Part shown: positions 1-5,910 of the stretch, piece after piece | Position numbering within the stretch: the stretch's first letter is position 1 | Layout: every line of letters begins with the position of its first letter | Source: Ignavibacteria bacterium | GTDB lineage: Bacteria; Bacteroidota; Ignavibacteria; Ignavibacteriales; Ignavibacteriaceae | NCBI GenBank assembly: GCA_030648225.1 | Contig: JAUSIA010000062.1 | Span: forward strand, 1 to 7,589 | Length of the DNA: 7,589 bases | Direction of reading: 5' to 3' | Translations under genes and position numbers: made by a program | The notes under the pieces: generated by a model | Told to the model about the DNA's origin: nothing | Databases searched by the model: none | The model's input: the letters and a program-made list of their open reading frames with translations, nothing else

Positions 1-421
1 CCAAGTGCAACAGCAATAGGGGAATCTTTCCCATGGTGGGAAATGAGTGTGAGTGAAAGGATGAAGTAAGCAATCCGTTGCGAATAGCAAAACTACACCA
101 TAAAGAGCTACAGGTAAAGATGCAAAGTTATTCTCACCCACCCAGCCTGTAACGAATGGAGTTAATGATAACCAGAACAAAAGATGAAGATTTGCCTAAA
201 GGATACGTCCATTAACCCGTTTTACAGGTGCAGCAGAGGATGATGGTTGTTCCAGTAAATACCCAAAAAACAAAACTGAGTATGTAACTGAGAAATACAG
301 GTAGTAATGGACGCAAAGATTTAAAATCAATTCCATGCGGCACTTTCATTTCCAACACCATTATTGTAATGATAATTGCAAGCACACCGTTACTGAATGC
401 TTCCATTCTTCCTTTACTCAT
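1..421 (-). pseudogene. TMEM175/DUF1211 family potassium-channel-like membrane protein, frameshifted, partial at left edge
   Basis: The N-terminus begins at ATG 419-421 with MSKGRMEAFSNGVLAIIITI, matching the first helix of bacterial TMEM175-type channels (consensus FSDG followed by AI and TxxVLE; here FSNG). The first frame ends after 69 codons at 212, but homology continues in other frames. IYWNNHHPLLHL needs one extra base near the A6 run at 265-270. VKRVNGRIL needs another near 224-228. It is followed by a TAG (196-198) where the family usually has Trp, then ANLHLLFWLSLTPFVTGW. A +1 shift near 74-80 leads to IAYFILSLTLISHHGK and on to the window edge. Two minus-one shifts, one plus-one shift and one nonsense codon in about 420 bases indicate a dead gene rather than one sequencing error. 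The family forms K+-permeable channels in the cytoplasmic membrane; no working product is expected here. The family call is confident; the exact lesion bases are approximate. Confidence 0.82.
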
Positions 422-497
422 TTTATTATTCCTTGCTAATTATTCCTGAGGTTATTAAAAAAATTCATTCTGTTGTTCTTTTTTAATTGATATCATT

Positions 498-518
498 ATG
501 TCATCCCTAAAGGGATTT
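498..518 (+). repeat. Short palindromic repeat, copy A (ATGTCATCCCT-type)
   Basis: Reads ATGTCATCCC, TAAA, GGGATTT. ATCCC and GGGAT can pair as a 5-bp stem around a 4-base loop. The same core recurs at 551-571, reversed at 583-599 and reversed at 631-650, so this is one member of a local cluster of REP-like units. It lies between the broken TMEM175-like gene and the 3' end of the glycosyltransferase gene. It could fold in RNA downstream of either, but no T-tract makes it a convincing terminator. Confidence 0.6.
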
Positions 519-542
519 TGATTCTTTGTTAGATACCCTTTG

Positions 543-607
543 CTATAAATATTTCATCCCTAACGGGATTTGCAATTCTTCACCCCAGAGGGATGACATA
601 TTTATAG
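543..607. repeat. REPIN-like inverted repeat pair (copies B and C)
   Basis: Positions 543-561 (CTATAAATATTTCATCCCT) and the reverse complement of 589-607 match at 18 of 19 bases, separated by 27 bases. Each arm contains the ATTTCATCCCT/ATGTCATCCCT core of the neighbouring copies. Copy B also completes its own small hairpin (TCCC, taac, GGGA). Copy C differs, continuing as CTCTGGGG. Two REP units in opposite orientation with a short spacer is the architecture of REPINs, which are mobilised in trans by RAYT (TnpA-REP, Y1) transposases. No such transposase is encoded in this window, so mobility is inference. Confidence 0.62.
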
Positions 608-630
608 AAAAATGGACAAAAAATAAATAG

Positions 631-650
631 AATCCCGTTAGGGATGACAT
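631..650 (-). repeat. Short palindromic repeat, copy D (reverse orientation)
   Basis: The reverse complement reads ATGTCATCCCTAACGGGATT, almost identical to copy B (551-571) and differing from copy A by one base in the loop. It points opposite to copies A and B. It ends about 30 bases before the stop of the glycosyltransferase gene, so the hairpin would form in the 3' untranslated part of that mRNA. Confidence 0.6.
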
Positions 651-680
651 ATAAAAATCATTAGTTATAAAAACAATATT

Positions 681-2246
681 TCAGTCCCAAATAGTCAGCT
701 TAACTCCTTTTGGTAATGTTTCTCTGAAAGTTTTAAGCAATTTAACAACTTCATCTTTCTTGTCATTATTAAGAAGATAAAATGAAACCATATACCTGGA
801 AGGAGAAAGTTTTATCTTACCAAGAGAAAGCTCTGCAGCTTTATACCAGCTCCCGGGTATTTTATCGAACCAGTCATCATAGATAATAGCAAGTTCAACG
901 TTATGCCTCCTGGAAAGTGTGTCAATCCAATCCGTTTTATCATTTATCCTCCGGTAGTTCAATGCCTCCGGTGAAGCGAGCCCGATTAAATCAAGAACAT
1001 AATTATTATTTCTGTAAGAAACATACCCAAGATCATTTACAGCGACAGGTTTTTTATAATACTCGGTTATAAACCTGTGCATCTGGTATTGCTGCTCATA
1101 AATATTATTGGATGCAACCGGGATAGTAATGATATTAAATATATAATAGTAAGAAAACAAGATTGTAATAATTGAGGCAAGTGCTGCTGTCTTAAAAAAG
1201 CTATTTTGAGCTATTACTTTTATCAGCCATTCCCTGGATAAGAAAAGGAAAGTTAAAACCGAAGCCGTCCAGATATAAACCATATATCTGCCATGTTTAC
1301 ATATCAGCAAATGCAGCAGTATTGCCAAAGCAAAACATCCAGCCAGAAGTCTTTCCTCCTTATTTCTTTTTCTTGATAATGCTAAGTAAGATAAGACGAA
1401 TACTCCAACTAATAACAAGCTGCATCTCGGATTAAAAATATTGGTCTTAAAATTTTCCAGGATTGAATTAATGCTACCCGATGAAACAACAGATGATTTT
1501 TGAAAAACTGATAATGGTAAAGGCTCAAGCTCAAGATTTAAAAGAAAAACAGAAAAGCTGGCTGTCAATGCTGTAATGAAAATGAAAATAAGTACAGCTT
1601 GCTTTTTATATCCGGCGAAGTAAAGAAAAATTAATGAAGCAAAAGAAAGAGCCAGGTTTTCATACCGAACTAATGGAGCAATAATTATGGCAGCTAATAA
1701 CCATTTTGAAATATACTTCTGCTGTATTGCGGTAATTAACCCCCAGATTATCAGAACAGTAAAAAATATCTGGATCGTATGTTCCATTCCACTGAATAGG
1801 GAGCCGATTAAATTTGCTGCAGGAATTAATAATATCAGAAAAAGGAGAGCAATCTTATTAAACTTAGAACTGCCAGAACTTTCCTTGAGGAATATTTCTT
1901 TTTTTAATAAAAAAAATATGAACATTGTTCCTATAGCTGATAAAGTATTAACAATTAGAGGCATTAAATAACTTATGCTTAAGCCGGTAAAAGGTGCAAG
2001 AATAAGTGGCCAGAGTATGCTTGATGAAGGGGATGAATATTCCTGCAGGTTTACACCATAATGCCCTTTCAAAATGTTTTCTGCCAATGCAAGATGAATA
2101 TATGCATCATCCGTTGTGTAAACTATTAGTCCCGAGTTTAGAATTAATATCGTAATTACTTCAGCAAGCAGAATTACAATAAAAAGAAGAAAAGGAATAA
2201 AAAATATTTTTTTTTCTTCAGGAGAGATTAAGGAGATTAGCTTCAT
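681..2246 (-). CDS. GT-C fold polytopic membrane glycosyltransferase (GT39/ArnT-like)
   Basis: A 521-residue protein with about ten or more hydrophobic segments between residues 14 and 380 and a soluble C-terminal part from about 385. After the first helix (14-43) comes TTDDAYIHLALAEN with Asp46-Asp47, the position of the catalytic acidic residues in the first extracytoplasmic loop of GT-C enzymes, then YSSPSSSILWP (70-80). Other family-like motifs are SGMEH (152-156), PLVRYENL (191-198), HGRYMVY (318-324) and, in the soluble part, NDLGYVSY and VLDLIGL (404-423). GT-C enzymes move a sugar from a polyprenyl-phosphate donor to a lipid, glycan or protein acceptor on the outer face of the inner membrane; donor and acceptor cannot be read here. 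The start ATG overlaps the stop of the upstream HisH-like gene (ATGA, 2243-2246) and lacks a strong ribosome site, suggesting translational coupling. The gene appears intact and ends in TGA. Confidence 0.8.
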   Translation of the reverse strand: MKLISLISPEEKKIFFIPFLLFIVILLAEVITILILNSGLIVYTTDDAYIHLALAENILKGHYGVNLQEYSSPSSSILWPLILAPFTGLSISYLMPLIVNTLSAIGTMFIFFLLKKEIFLKESSGSSKFNKIALLFLILLIPAANLIGSLFSGMEHTIQIFFTVLIIWGLITAIQQKYISKWLLAAIIIAPLVRYENLALSFASLIFLYFAGYKKQAVLIFIFITALTASFSVFLLNLELEPLPLSVFQKSSVVSSGSINSILENFKTNIFNPRCSLLLVGVFVLSYLALSRKRNKEERLLAGCFALAILLHLLICKHGRYMVYIWTASVLTFLFLSREWLIKVIAQNSFFKTAALASIITILFSYYYIFNIITIPVASNNIYEQQYQMHRFITEYYKKPVAVNDLGYVSYRNNNYVLDLIGLASPEALNYRRINDKTDWIDTLSRRHNVELAIIYDDWFDKIPGSWYKAAELSLGKIKLSPSRYMVSFYLLNNDKKDEVVKLLKTFRETLPKGVKLTIWD

Positions 2247-2827
2247 AGCTCAATAAAATTCTTTAATAATTTCAAACCCGCGTCACCCGATTTTTCAGGG
2301 TGGAACTGAACACCATAATAATTTCCTGTTTCAACTGAAGCAGAAAAGGCGGTTTTGTTATCTGCAACGGAAGTTGTATAAATATTTATTGGCAGGCAGT
2401 AAGAATGATCAAAGTAAAATTTTTCACCTGATTCTATACCATTAAAGATCTTACTTTTAATTTTAATTTCGATACTATTCAATCCAATGTTGGGAACTTT
2501 AGAAATCTCAGAATCAAATTTTTCTATAGAGCCGGGGAATATTCCGAGTCCGCCAATATTTCCCTCTTTTATATGATCAGCCATCAACTGCATGCCAACA
2601 TCAATTCCGAGAATAGGTTTTTTGCAGACACGCAGCATAGTAAATAGATTATTTTTGTGAAGCTGTTTAACAGCAAAAGATATATCCCCTTCTCCGGGGA
2701 AAATTATCTTTGCAGATTTTAATATATCATATTCCTTATTAGTTATAATATAATCATACTTTAAAGCAGAAAGAGCTTTTGCTACGGGTTCAACAGCAGG
2801 TGCACCATAATCAATAATTGCAATCAT
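2243..2827 (-). CDS. HisH-like class I glutamine amidotransferase paralogue lacking the catalytic cysteine
   Basis: 194 residues, the normal HisH length, with HisH landmarks throughout: MIAIIDYG at the N-terminus, FPGEG (43-47), KPILGIDVGMQLM (70-82), GIFPGS (95-100), FYFDHSYCLP (137-146), and GVQFHPEKSGDAGLKLLKNF near the C-terminus. True HisH hydrolyses glutamine and feeds ammonia to HisF in histidine biosynthesis. Its nucleophile lies in GICLGMQLL; here the motif is GIDVGMQLM, with Asp76 (codon GAT, 2600-2602) in place of Cys. His176 and Glu178 of the triad remain. The oxyanion-strand PGVG is PGEG, the conserved GMGN near the N-terminus is GAPAVE, and the HisF-facing PHxGWN is PNIGLN. Glutaminase activity is therefore not expected. 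HisH paralogues also serve in sugar amidation with HisF2/WbpG-type partners, but none is visible. The stop overlaps the start of the membrane glycosyltransferase by four bases. It could be a regulatory or scaffold pseudoenzyme, or a drifting relic. Confidence 0.85.
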   Translation of the reverse strand: MIAIIDYGAPAVEPVAKALSALKYDYIITNKEYDILKSAKIIFPGEGDISFAVKQLHKNNLFTMLRVCKKPILGIDVGMQLMADHIKEGNIGGLGIFPGSIEKFDSEISKVPNIGLNSIEIKIKSKIFNGIESGEKFYFDHSYCLPINIYTTSVADNKTAFSASVETGNYYGVQFHPEKSGDAGLKLLKNFIEL

Positions 2828-2983
2828 TATAAGCCATTCAAAAAAAATAAATAATAAATATTCCTCAAATGAAGATTAAGGTTAACTTTAAACTTATTAA
2901 AAGAAGAGTATTTATTTAAGTGATTAATTTTGCTTTAAAAAGAATAAACCCCCTGCTAATCCAGGATTTCATAATATTAAAAG

Positions 2984-3004
2984 ATTCCTCAATTCGGTTG
3001 GAAT
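2984..3004. repeat. Small imperfect inverted repeat (ATTCC-N11-GGAAT) in the 201-bp gap
   Basis: Within the AT-rich gap 2828-3028 the sequence gATTCC, eleven bases, then GGAATga has 5-base complementary ends. It resembles the better-formed ATTCCGG...CCGGAAT unit at 6841-6861. It sits just past the stop of the PEBP-family gene and may be a degenerate dispersed repeat or part of a weak hairpin. No other gene or clear promoter was recognised in this gap. Confidence 0.35.
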
Positions 3005-3028
3005 GAATGTAACTAAGAATGTTAACCT

Positions 3029-3484
3029 TTATTTTCCTCTTTCATACTTACCCATTAGCTGAGCTTCTGCAAGAATATGCCCTTCCATAGATTTCAATAA
3101 ATCTCTTTTACCTGCACCTGCTTTTAATTGAACTTCACTATCAAGTGCATAAAATTTGAAATAGTATCTGTGAGTTCCGGAAGGTGGGCACGGGCCACCG
3201 TAATCACTGTCACCCATATGATTTGTCCCCTGGTTTGTTCCTTCAGGTAAGTTTTTGGAAGTTGTTCCTTCAGGCAGCTTTGTAATACCTGAAGGTATAT
3301 TATAAACTACCCAATGAACAAAAGTGCCGCTGGGTGCATCAGGGTCATCAACTATTAAAGCAAATGTTTTTGTCTTGTTTGGGAAATCACTCCAGCTTAA
3401 TTGTGGAGAAACGTTTTCACCATCGCACGTAAATTTTGAAGGGATTTTCTCACCTTCCTTAAATCCTGAACTTTGAATTTTCAT
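3029..3484 (-). CDS. YbhB/YbcL family (PEBP-like, Raf kinase inhibitor-like) protein
   Basis: 151 residues, the usual size of bacterial PEBP-fold proteins. The family ligand-pocket motifs are present: DDPDAPSGTFVHWVVYNIP (46-64), containing the DPDAP and HW residues, and GGPCPPSGTHRYYFKFYALD (96-115). SKFTCDGENVSPQLSW (16-31) is the usual N-terminal block. There is no signal peptide, so it is probably cytoplasmic. Bacterial members have no settled biochemical role; the fold binds anionic ligands such as phospholipid head groups. The start at 3484 is supported by AAAGGAA a few bases upstream (complement of 3489-3495). It is apparently monocistronic, with 128 bases to the antitoxin gene upstream and 201 to the HisH-like gene downstream. 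The gene appears intact. Confidence 0.93.
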   Translation of the reverse strand: MKIQSSGFKEGEKIPSKFTCDGENVSPQLSWSDFPNKTKTFALIVDDPDAPSGTFVHWVVYNIPSGITKLPEGTTSKNLPEGTNQGTNHMGDSDYGGPCPPSGTHRYYFKFYALDSEVQLKAGAGKRDLLKSMEGHILAEAQLMGKYERGK

Positions 3485-3612
3485 TTCATTCCTTTGTGAA
3501 TAAATAAAATTAACATTACCAGGTTAAGATAAAAAACAAAAGCCAGATTGATGTATGCTTAATCATAAGAACTTCATCCGGAATTACAATAGATTTTAGT
3601 TCAAAATACCAA

Positions 3613-3885
3613 TTAACGGATTAATTTGGAAGGAGAAATAAATGGGGAGTAAGTTGATCGCTTTATCATATTTTGATTTTTAATAACTAATTCTGCTTTC
3701 TTTGTTTTTGCTTCTCCGCTTGTTATTTGTTTGTACCTTTTATCAACTTCATCTTTCCAAATTTCATCTGCATTGTCAATATTTTCGGAATCAATACTCT
3801 CGAGAAGCTTATAAGAAAGCGTCGCTCGTTCTTTTAACGGTAAATGCAGTGCAGCTTTTTCTATTTCGCTTATTTTCATTTTCAA
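3613..3885 (-). CDS. Putative addiction-module antitoxin (TIGR02574-like), orphan
   Basis: 90 residues. The first 69 follow the TIGR02574 addiction-module component pattern: MKISEIEKAALHLPLKERAT, LLESID (28-32), then IWKDEVDKRYKQITSGEAK (42-60) and KKAELVIK. These small proteins usually pair with a RelE/ParE-type toxin encoded directly downstream and often overlapping. Here the next 128 bases on the same strand hold no recognisable toxin, and the following gene is a PEBP-family protein. The last 20 or so residues (NMIKRSTYSPFISPSKLIR) are unlike the family, so the 3' end may be altered by a frameshift or deletion that also removed the toxin. The second ATG at 3877-3879 gives the more usual family start and is equally plausible. 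The antitoxin role is inferred from the family. Confidence 0.68.
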   Translation of the reverse strand: MKMKISEIEKAALHLPLKERATLSYKLLESIDSENIDNADEIWKDEVDKRYKQITSGEAKTKKAELVIKNQNMIKRSTYSPFISPSKLIR

Positions 3886-3956
3886 CTCATTTTTTATTTT
3901 AATCCAATATTATTAAATGTCTTACAAAATGCAATCATAATAAAATTAATAAAACA

Positions 3957-4067
3957 TATTTTCTTTAATTCTTTATATACAATTGGCAGGACTTCATTTA
4001 AGGCAGATGAATTTCCATTGCTAAGATTGTTTAATAATTCTGTAAACCCGGCAGATTTTTATGACAT
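3957..4067 (-). pseudogene. N-terminal stub of an ECF-type RNA polymerase sigma factor
   Basis: Read from ATG at 4065-4067, the minus strand gives MS, a TAA stop (4059-4061), then KSAGFTELLNNLSNGNSSAL and NEVLPIVYKELKKI. This matches the opening of the TIGR02999/Sigma70-ECF-like group, where ITELLxxWxxGDxxALxxLLPxVYxELRRxA leads into region 2. Homology stops abruptly after about 37 codons. The sequence then runs into CFINFIMIAF and a TAA, so sigma regions 2 and 4 are missing. A nonsense codon at position 3 plus loss of more than three quarters of the gene means it is not functional. It lies between the orphan antitoxin and the YitT remnant. The match is short but has the family's residue spacing. 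Confidence 0.6.
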
Positions 4068-4100
4068 TTTTTATTTATGGAAGTTGATTCAAAATACCCA

Positions 4101-4119
4101 CCTGCCTCCCGCAGGCAGG
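4101..4119. repeat. GC-rich hairpin (CCTGCCT/AGGCAGG)
   Basis: CCTGCCT (4101-4107) pairs perfectly with AGGCAGG (4113-4119) around a 5-base loop. The GC content stands out sharply from the AT-rich surroundings. It sits between the ECF stub and the YitT remnant, in the 334-base stretch 3886-4219 that otherwise holds only those two remnants. It resembles small dispersed palindromic repeats; no transposase is nearby. Confidence 0.55.
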
Positions 4120-4142
4120 CTTGCTCACTTGTCCTTGAACTT

Positions 4143-4159
4143 GCCTGCAGCAGTCAGGC
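4143..4159. repeat. Second GC-rich inverted repeat (GCCTG/CAGGC)
   Basis: GCCTG (4143-4147) and CAGGC (4155-4159) can pair around CAGCAGT. It has the same GCCTG/CAGGC character as the hairpin 24 bases earlier and could be a degraded second copy. It ends eight bases before the shifted-frame stop of the YitT remnant, so in that transcript it would form just after the coding part. Confidence 0.4.
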
Positions 4160-4166
4160 CTGCTCT

Positions 4167-4630
4167 CTAAATCCTCCTTCTGAATCCCTGCCCTCTTACT
4201 TCATGAACATTATTTATAATTACAAAGGTTCAGGATCAATTTCTTTAATAAGTTCTGTTAAAGTGCCAAGCTCTCTTAAAGTAACAATTGTTACAATTAC
4301 ATCACGATCAATATTTTTATATAAACCTCGTGATTTAATTGCAGTAGCACCGCGGCTTATTTTGTAAATAATTTTATCTGCAATTTCTTGGTTTTTATCT
4401 GAAATAATATAAACCGCACGAGCATAGTCAAAGCCGTCAATAATTGCATCAATAATTCTTGCGGAAATAAAGAGAAGAAAAAAAGCATAAAGAGTAAGAG
4501 CAAAAGCAGGGCGATCCGGCGAAAGATTTTTTATTTGGATTATGAATCCGGCTAAAGAAATAACTACAAAATCAATAATCATAATTGCCATCCAGGGTTT
4601 TACTCCAAATTGCAGGGTGTCCGAGTAAAT
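4167..4630 (-). pseudogene. YitT family membrane protein (DUF2179), N-terminally truncated and frameshifted
   Basis: The longest frame (4220-4591, 123 residues) matches the end of YitT proteins: a hydrophobic hairpin (MAIMIIDFVVISLAGFII and YAFFLLFISARIIDAIIDGF), then a DUF2179 domain with AVYIISDK, ISRGATAIKSRGLY and LIKEIDPEP. Two defects are visible. The frame is open upstream of the first ATG as YSDTLQFGVKPW back to a TGA at 4631-4633, and beyond that no trace of the N-terminal membrane half (GGSTGGTD region) is seen. At the other end the frame stops at 4220-4222 right after IDPEPL, but one added base in the AAA run at 4224-4226 restores the expected tail FVIINNVHEVRGQGF, ending at TAG 4167-4169. 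Full-length YitT proteins are about 280-300 residues; about half is left. A short expressed peptide cannot be excluded, but a relic is more likely. Confidence 0.8.
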
Positions 4631-4792
4631 TCATAGTTAATTATAGTTATACTTTATGGAACTTAATTTTCAGCTTTTACAGAATCAAGAATTATTAAGA
4701 AATAAATTTTTACATTAGCTCAAATGCAAATCAGTAACATTTATATATCACTTTTAAAATATGTTCTATTTATTAAATTGAATTGAACATTC

Positions 4793-4796
4793 AGGA
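4793..4796 (+). promoter_or_regulatory. Ribosome binding site (AGGA) of the AI-2E family gene
   Basis: AGGA lies six bases before ATG 4803-4805 and supports that start. The AT-rich gap 4631-4802 upstream must hold the promoter, since this is the only plus-strand gene and its left neighbour points away. I could not identify -35/-10 or -33/-7 elements with confidence. Confidence 0.55.
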
Positions 4797-4802
4797 TTAA
4801 GT

Positions 4803-5852
4803 ATGTCAGTTTATACAATAAAGCAAAGCAGAATAATTGCGCTTGTATTAATATTTCTATTAGGAATTTTCCTGATCTATTCACTTCATCCATTGTTTAC
4901 AGCGGTGCTGGGTGCAGTTGTTCTCTATGTTTTATTCAAACCGATGTTTACTTACCTGGCAGAAAAGAGAAAATGGAATAAAGCACTTGCCTCAACAGCA
5001 GTAATACTTATAACAATAATAATAATTATTATTCCTTTTACAGGTTTAGTATGGATGATGACAGATAAGATACTTTATTTTAATGATCATCCCGAAACAT
5101 TAAATAAAATAATTACCGCAATAGAAAAATTTATCGGGGAAACATTTGACCAGAACCTTGTGAAAGATACTTTGAACAAAGCAAGCGGCTGGGCTGTTGG
5201 AATATTAACCTCCTTTCTCGATACAACTTTAAGCACGCTTCTTACAATAAGTATGATGTATTTTTTCCTCTATTTTATGTTTACAAAGAATGAAGTTTTT
5301 GAATCCACATTAATAAAATATATGCCCTTCCGTGAAAAGAACAGCGAGCACTTTGCAAAAGAGTTTAAGAATATGACCTTTGCTAATACTATCGGACAAG
5401 GAATAATTGCTTTTGCACAGGCAGCTTTAATGTATGTGGGTTTTTTAATTTTCAATATCTCTGATCCTCTTTTCTGGAGTGTAATTTGTTTCTTTGTTTC
5501 ATTCCTCCCTGTAATTGGTTCTGCAGCAGTTTTTGTTCCCGCAGGCGTAGTTGAAATTGCATCAGGAAATAATTTTAACGGATTTGGAATTATGATCTTT
5601 GGTTTTGTTGCTGTAGCTAATGTTGATAATCTTCTCAGGCTTTGGATTAATAAATGGCTCGGGAATATTCATCCAATAATAACTATAACGGGAATTGTAA
5701 TTGGTATTCCTATCTTTGGAATACTTGGTTTGGTGTTTGGTCCTTTATTAATTTCTACTTTTATTTTACTTATAAGATTGTATGAAGCAGCTTACGCAGA
5801 TAAAACTTCTGAGAAAGAAAGAGTTGTTAAAGAGAGTGAGATAGAGAATTAA
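4803..5852 (+). CDS. AI-2E family transporter (UPF0118/PF01594)
   Basis: 349 residues, the usual family length, with about eight hydrophobic segments: two near the N-terminus (10-45), one at 62-85, a soluble stretch at 86-130, one at 135-160, then a block of helices from 195 to 327. Family motifs are FWSVICFFVSFLPVIGSAAVF (224-244), NVDNLLRLWI (273-282), HPIITITGIVIGIPIFGILG (290-309) and VFGPLLIS (311-318). The family was named for E. coli TqsA, linked to autoinducer-2 export; other members act as ion antiporters or have no known substrate, so the name should not be read as a function. The run of isoleucines at 72-77 comes from an ATA/ATT-rich tract. It is intact, monocistronic, divergent from the YitT remnant and convergent with the sorting-domain remnant (58 bases between stops). 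Confidence 0.92.
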   Translation: MSVYTIKQSRIIALVLIFLLGIFLIYSLHPLFTAVLGAVVLYVLFKPMFTYLAEKRKWNKALASTAVILITIIIIIIPFTGLVWMMTDKILYFNDHPETLNKIITAIEKFIGETFDQNLVKDTLNKASGWAVGILTSFLDTTLSTLLTISMMYFFLYFMFTKNEVFESTLIKYMPFREKNSEHFAKEFKNMTFANTIGQGIIAFAQAALMYVGFLIFNISDPLFWSVICFFVSFLPVIGSAAVFVPAGVVEIASGNNFNGFGIMIFGFVAVANVDNLLRLWINKWLGNIHPIITITGIVIGIPIFGILGLVFGPLLISTFILLIRLYEAAYADKTSEKERVVKESEIEN

Positions 5853-5910
5853 GTTAAATATTTTAATTGATCATTCATCTTTTCATACTGCTTTAACGGG
5901 AAAATAAAAA

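Noticed and set aside
498..650. Possible CRISPR array from four TCATCCCT-like repeats
   Set aside because: Repeats are short, diverged, in both orientations and irregularly spaced, and no cas genes are present; REP-like units fit better.
1687..1971. Plus-strand frame of 94 codons
   Set aside because: It lies wholly opposite the glycosyltransferase gene, has no family resemblance and no ribosome site; a shadow of the real gene.
2243..2827. Genuine hisH of a histidine operon
   Set aside because: The catalytic Cys is Asp, several other signature residues differ, and no hisF, hisA or hisB neighbours are present.
3702..4367. Overlapping plus-strand frames of 66, 108 and 96 codons
   Set aside because: They run antisense to the antitoxin, the ECF stub and the YitT remnant, whose minus-strand translations match known families; the plus-strand translations look like none.
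5270..5455. Minus-strand frame of 61 codons within the AI-2E gene
   Set aside because: Antisense to an intact conserved gene; no independent support.
4803..5852. Quorum-sensing export function for the AI-2E family gene
   Set aside because: The family name covers members with other or unknown substrates, and no luxS or lsr genes lie nearby.
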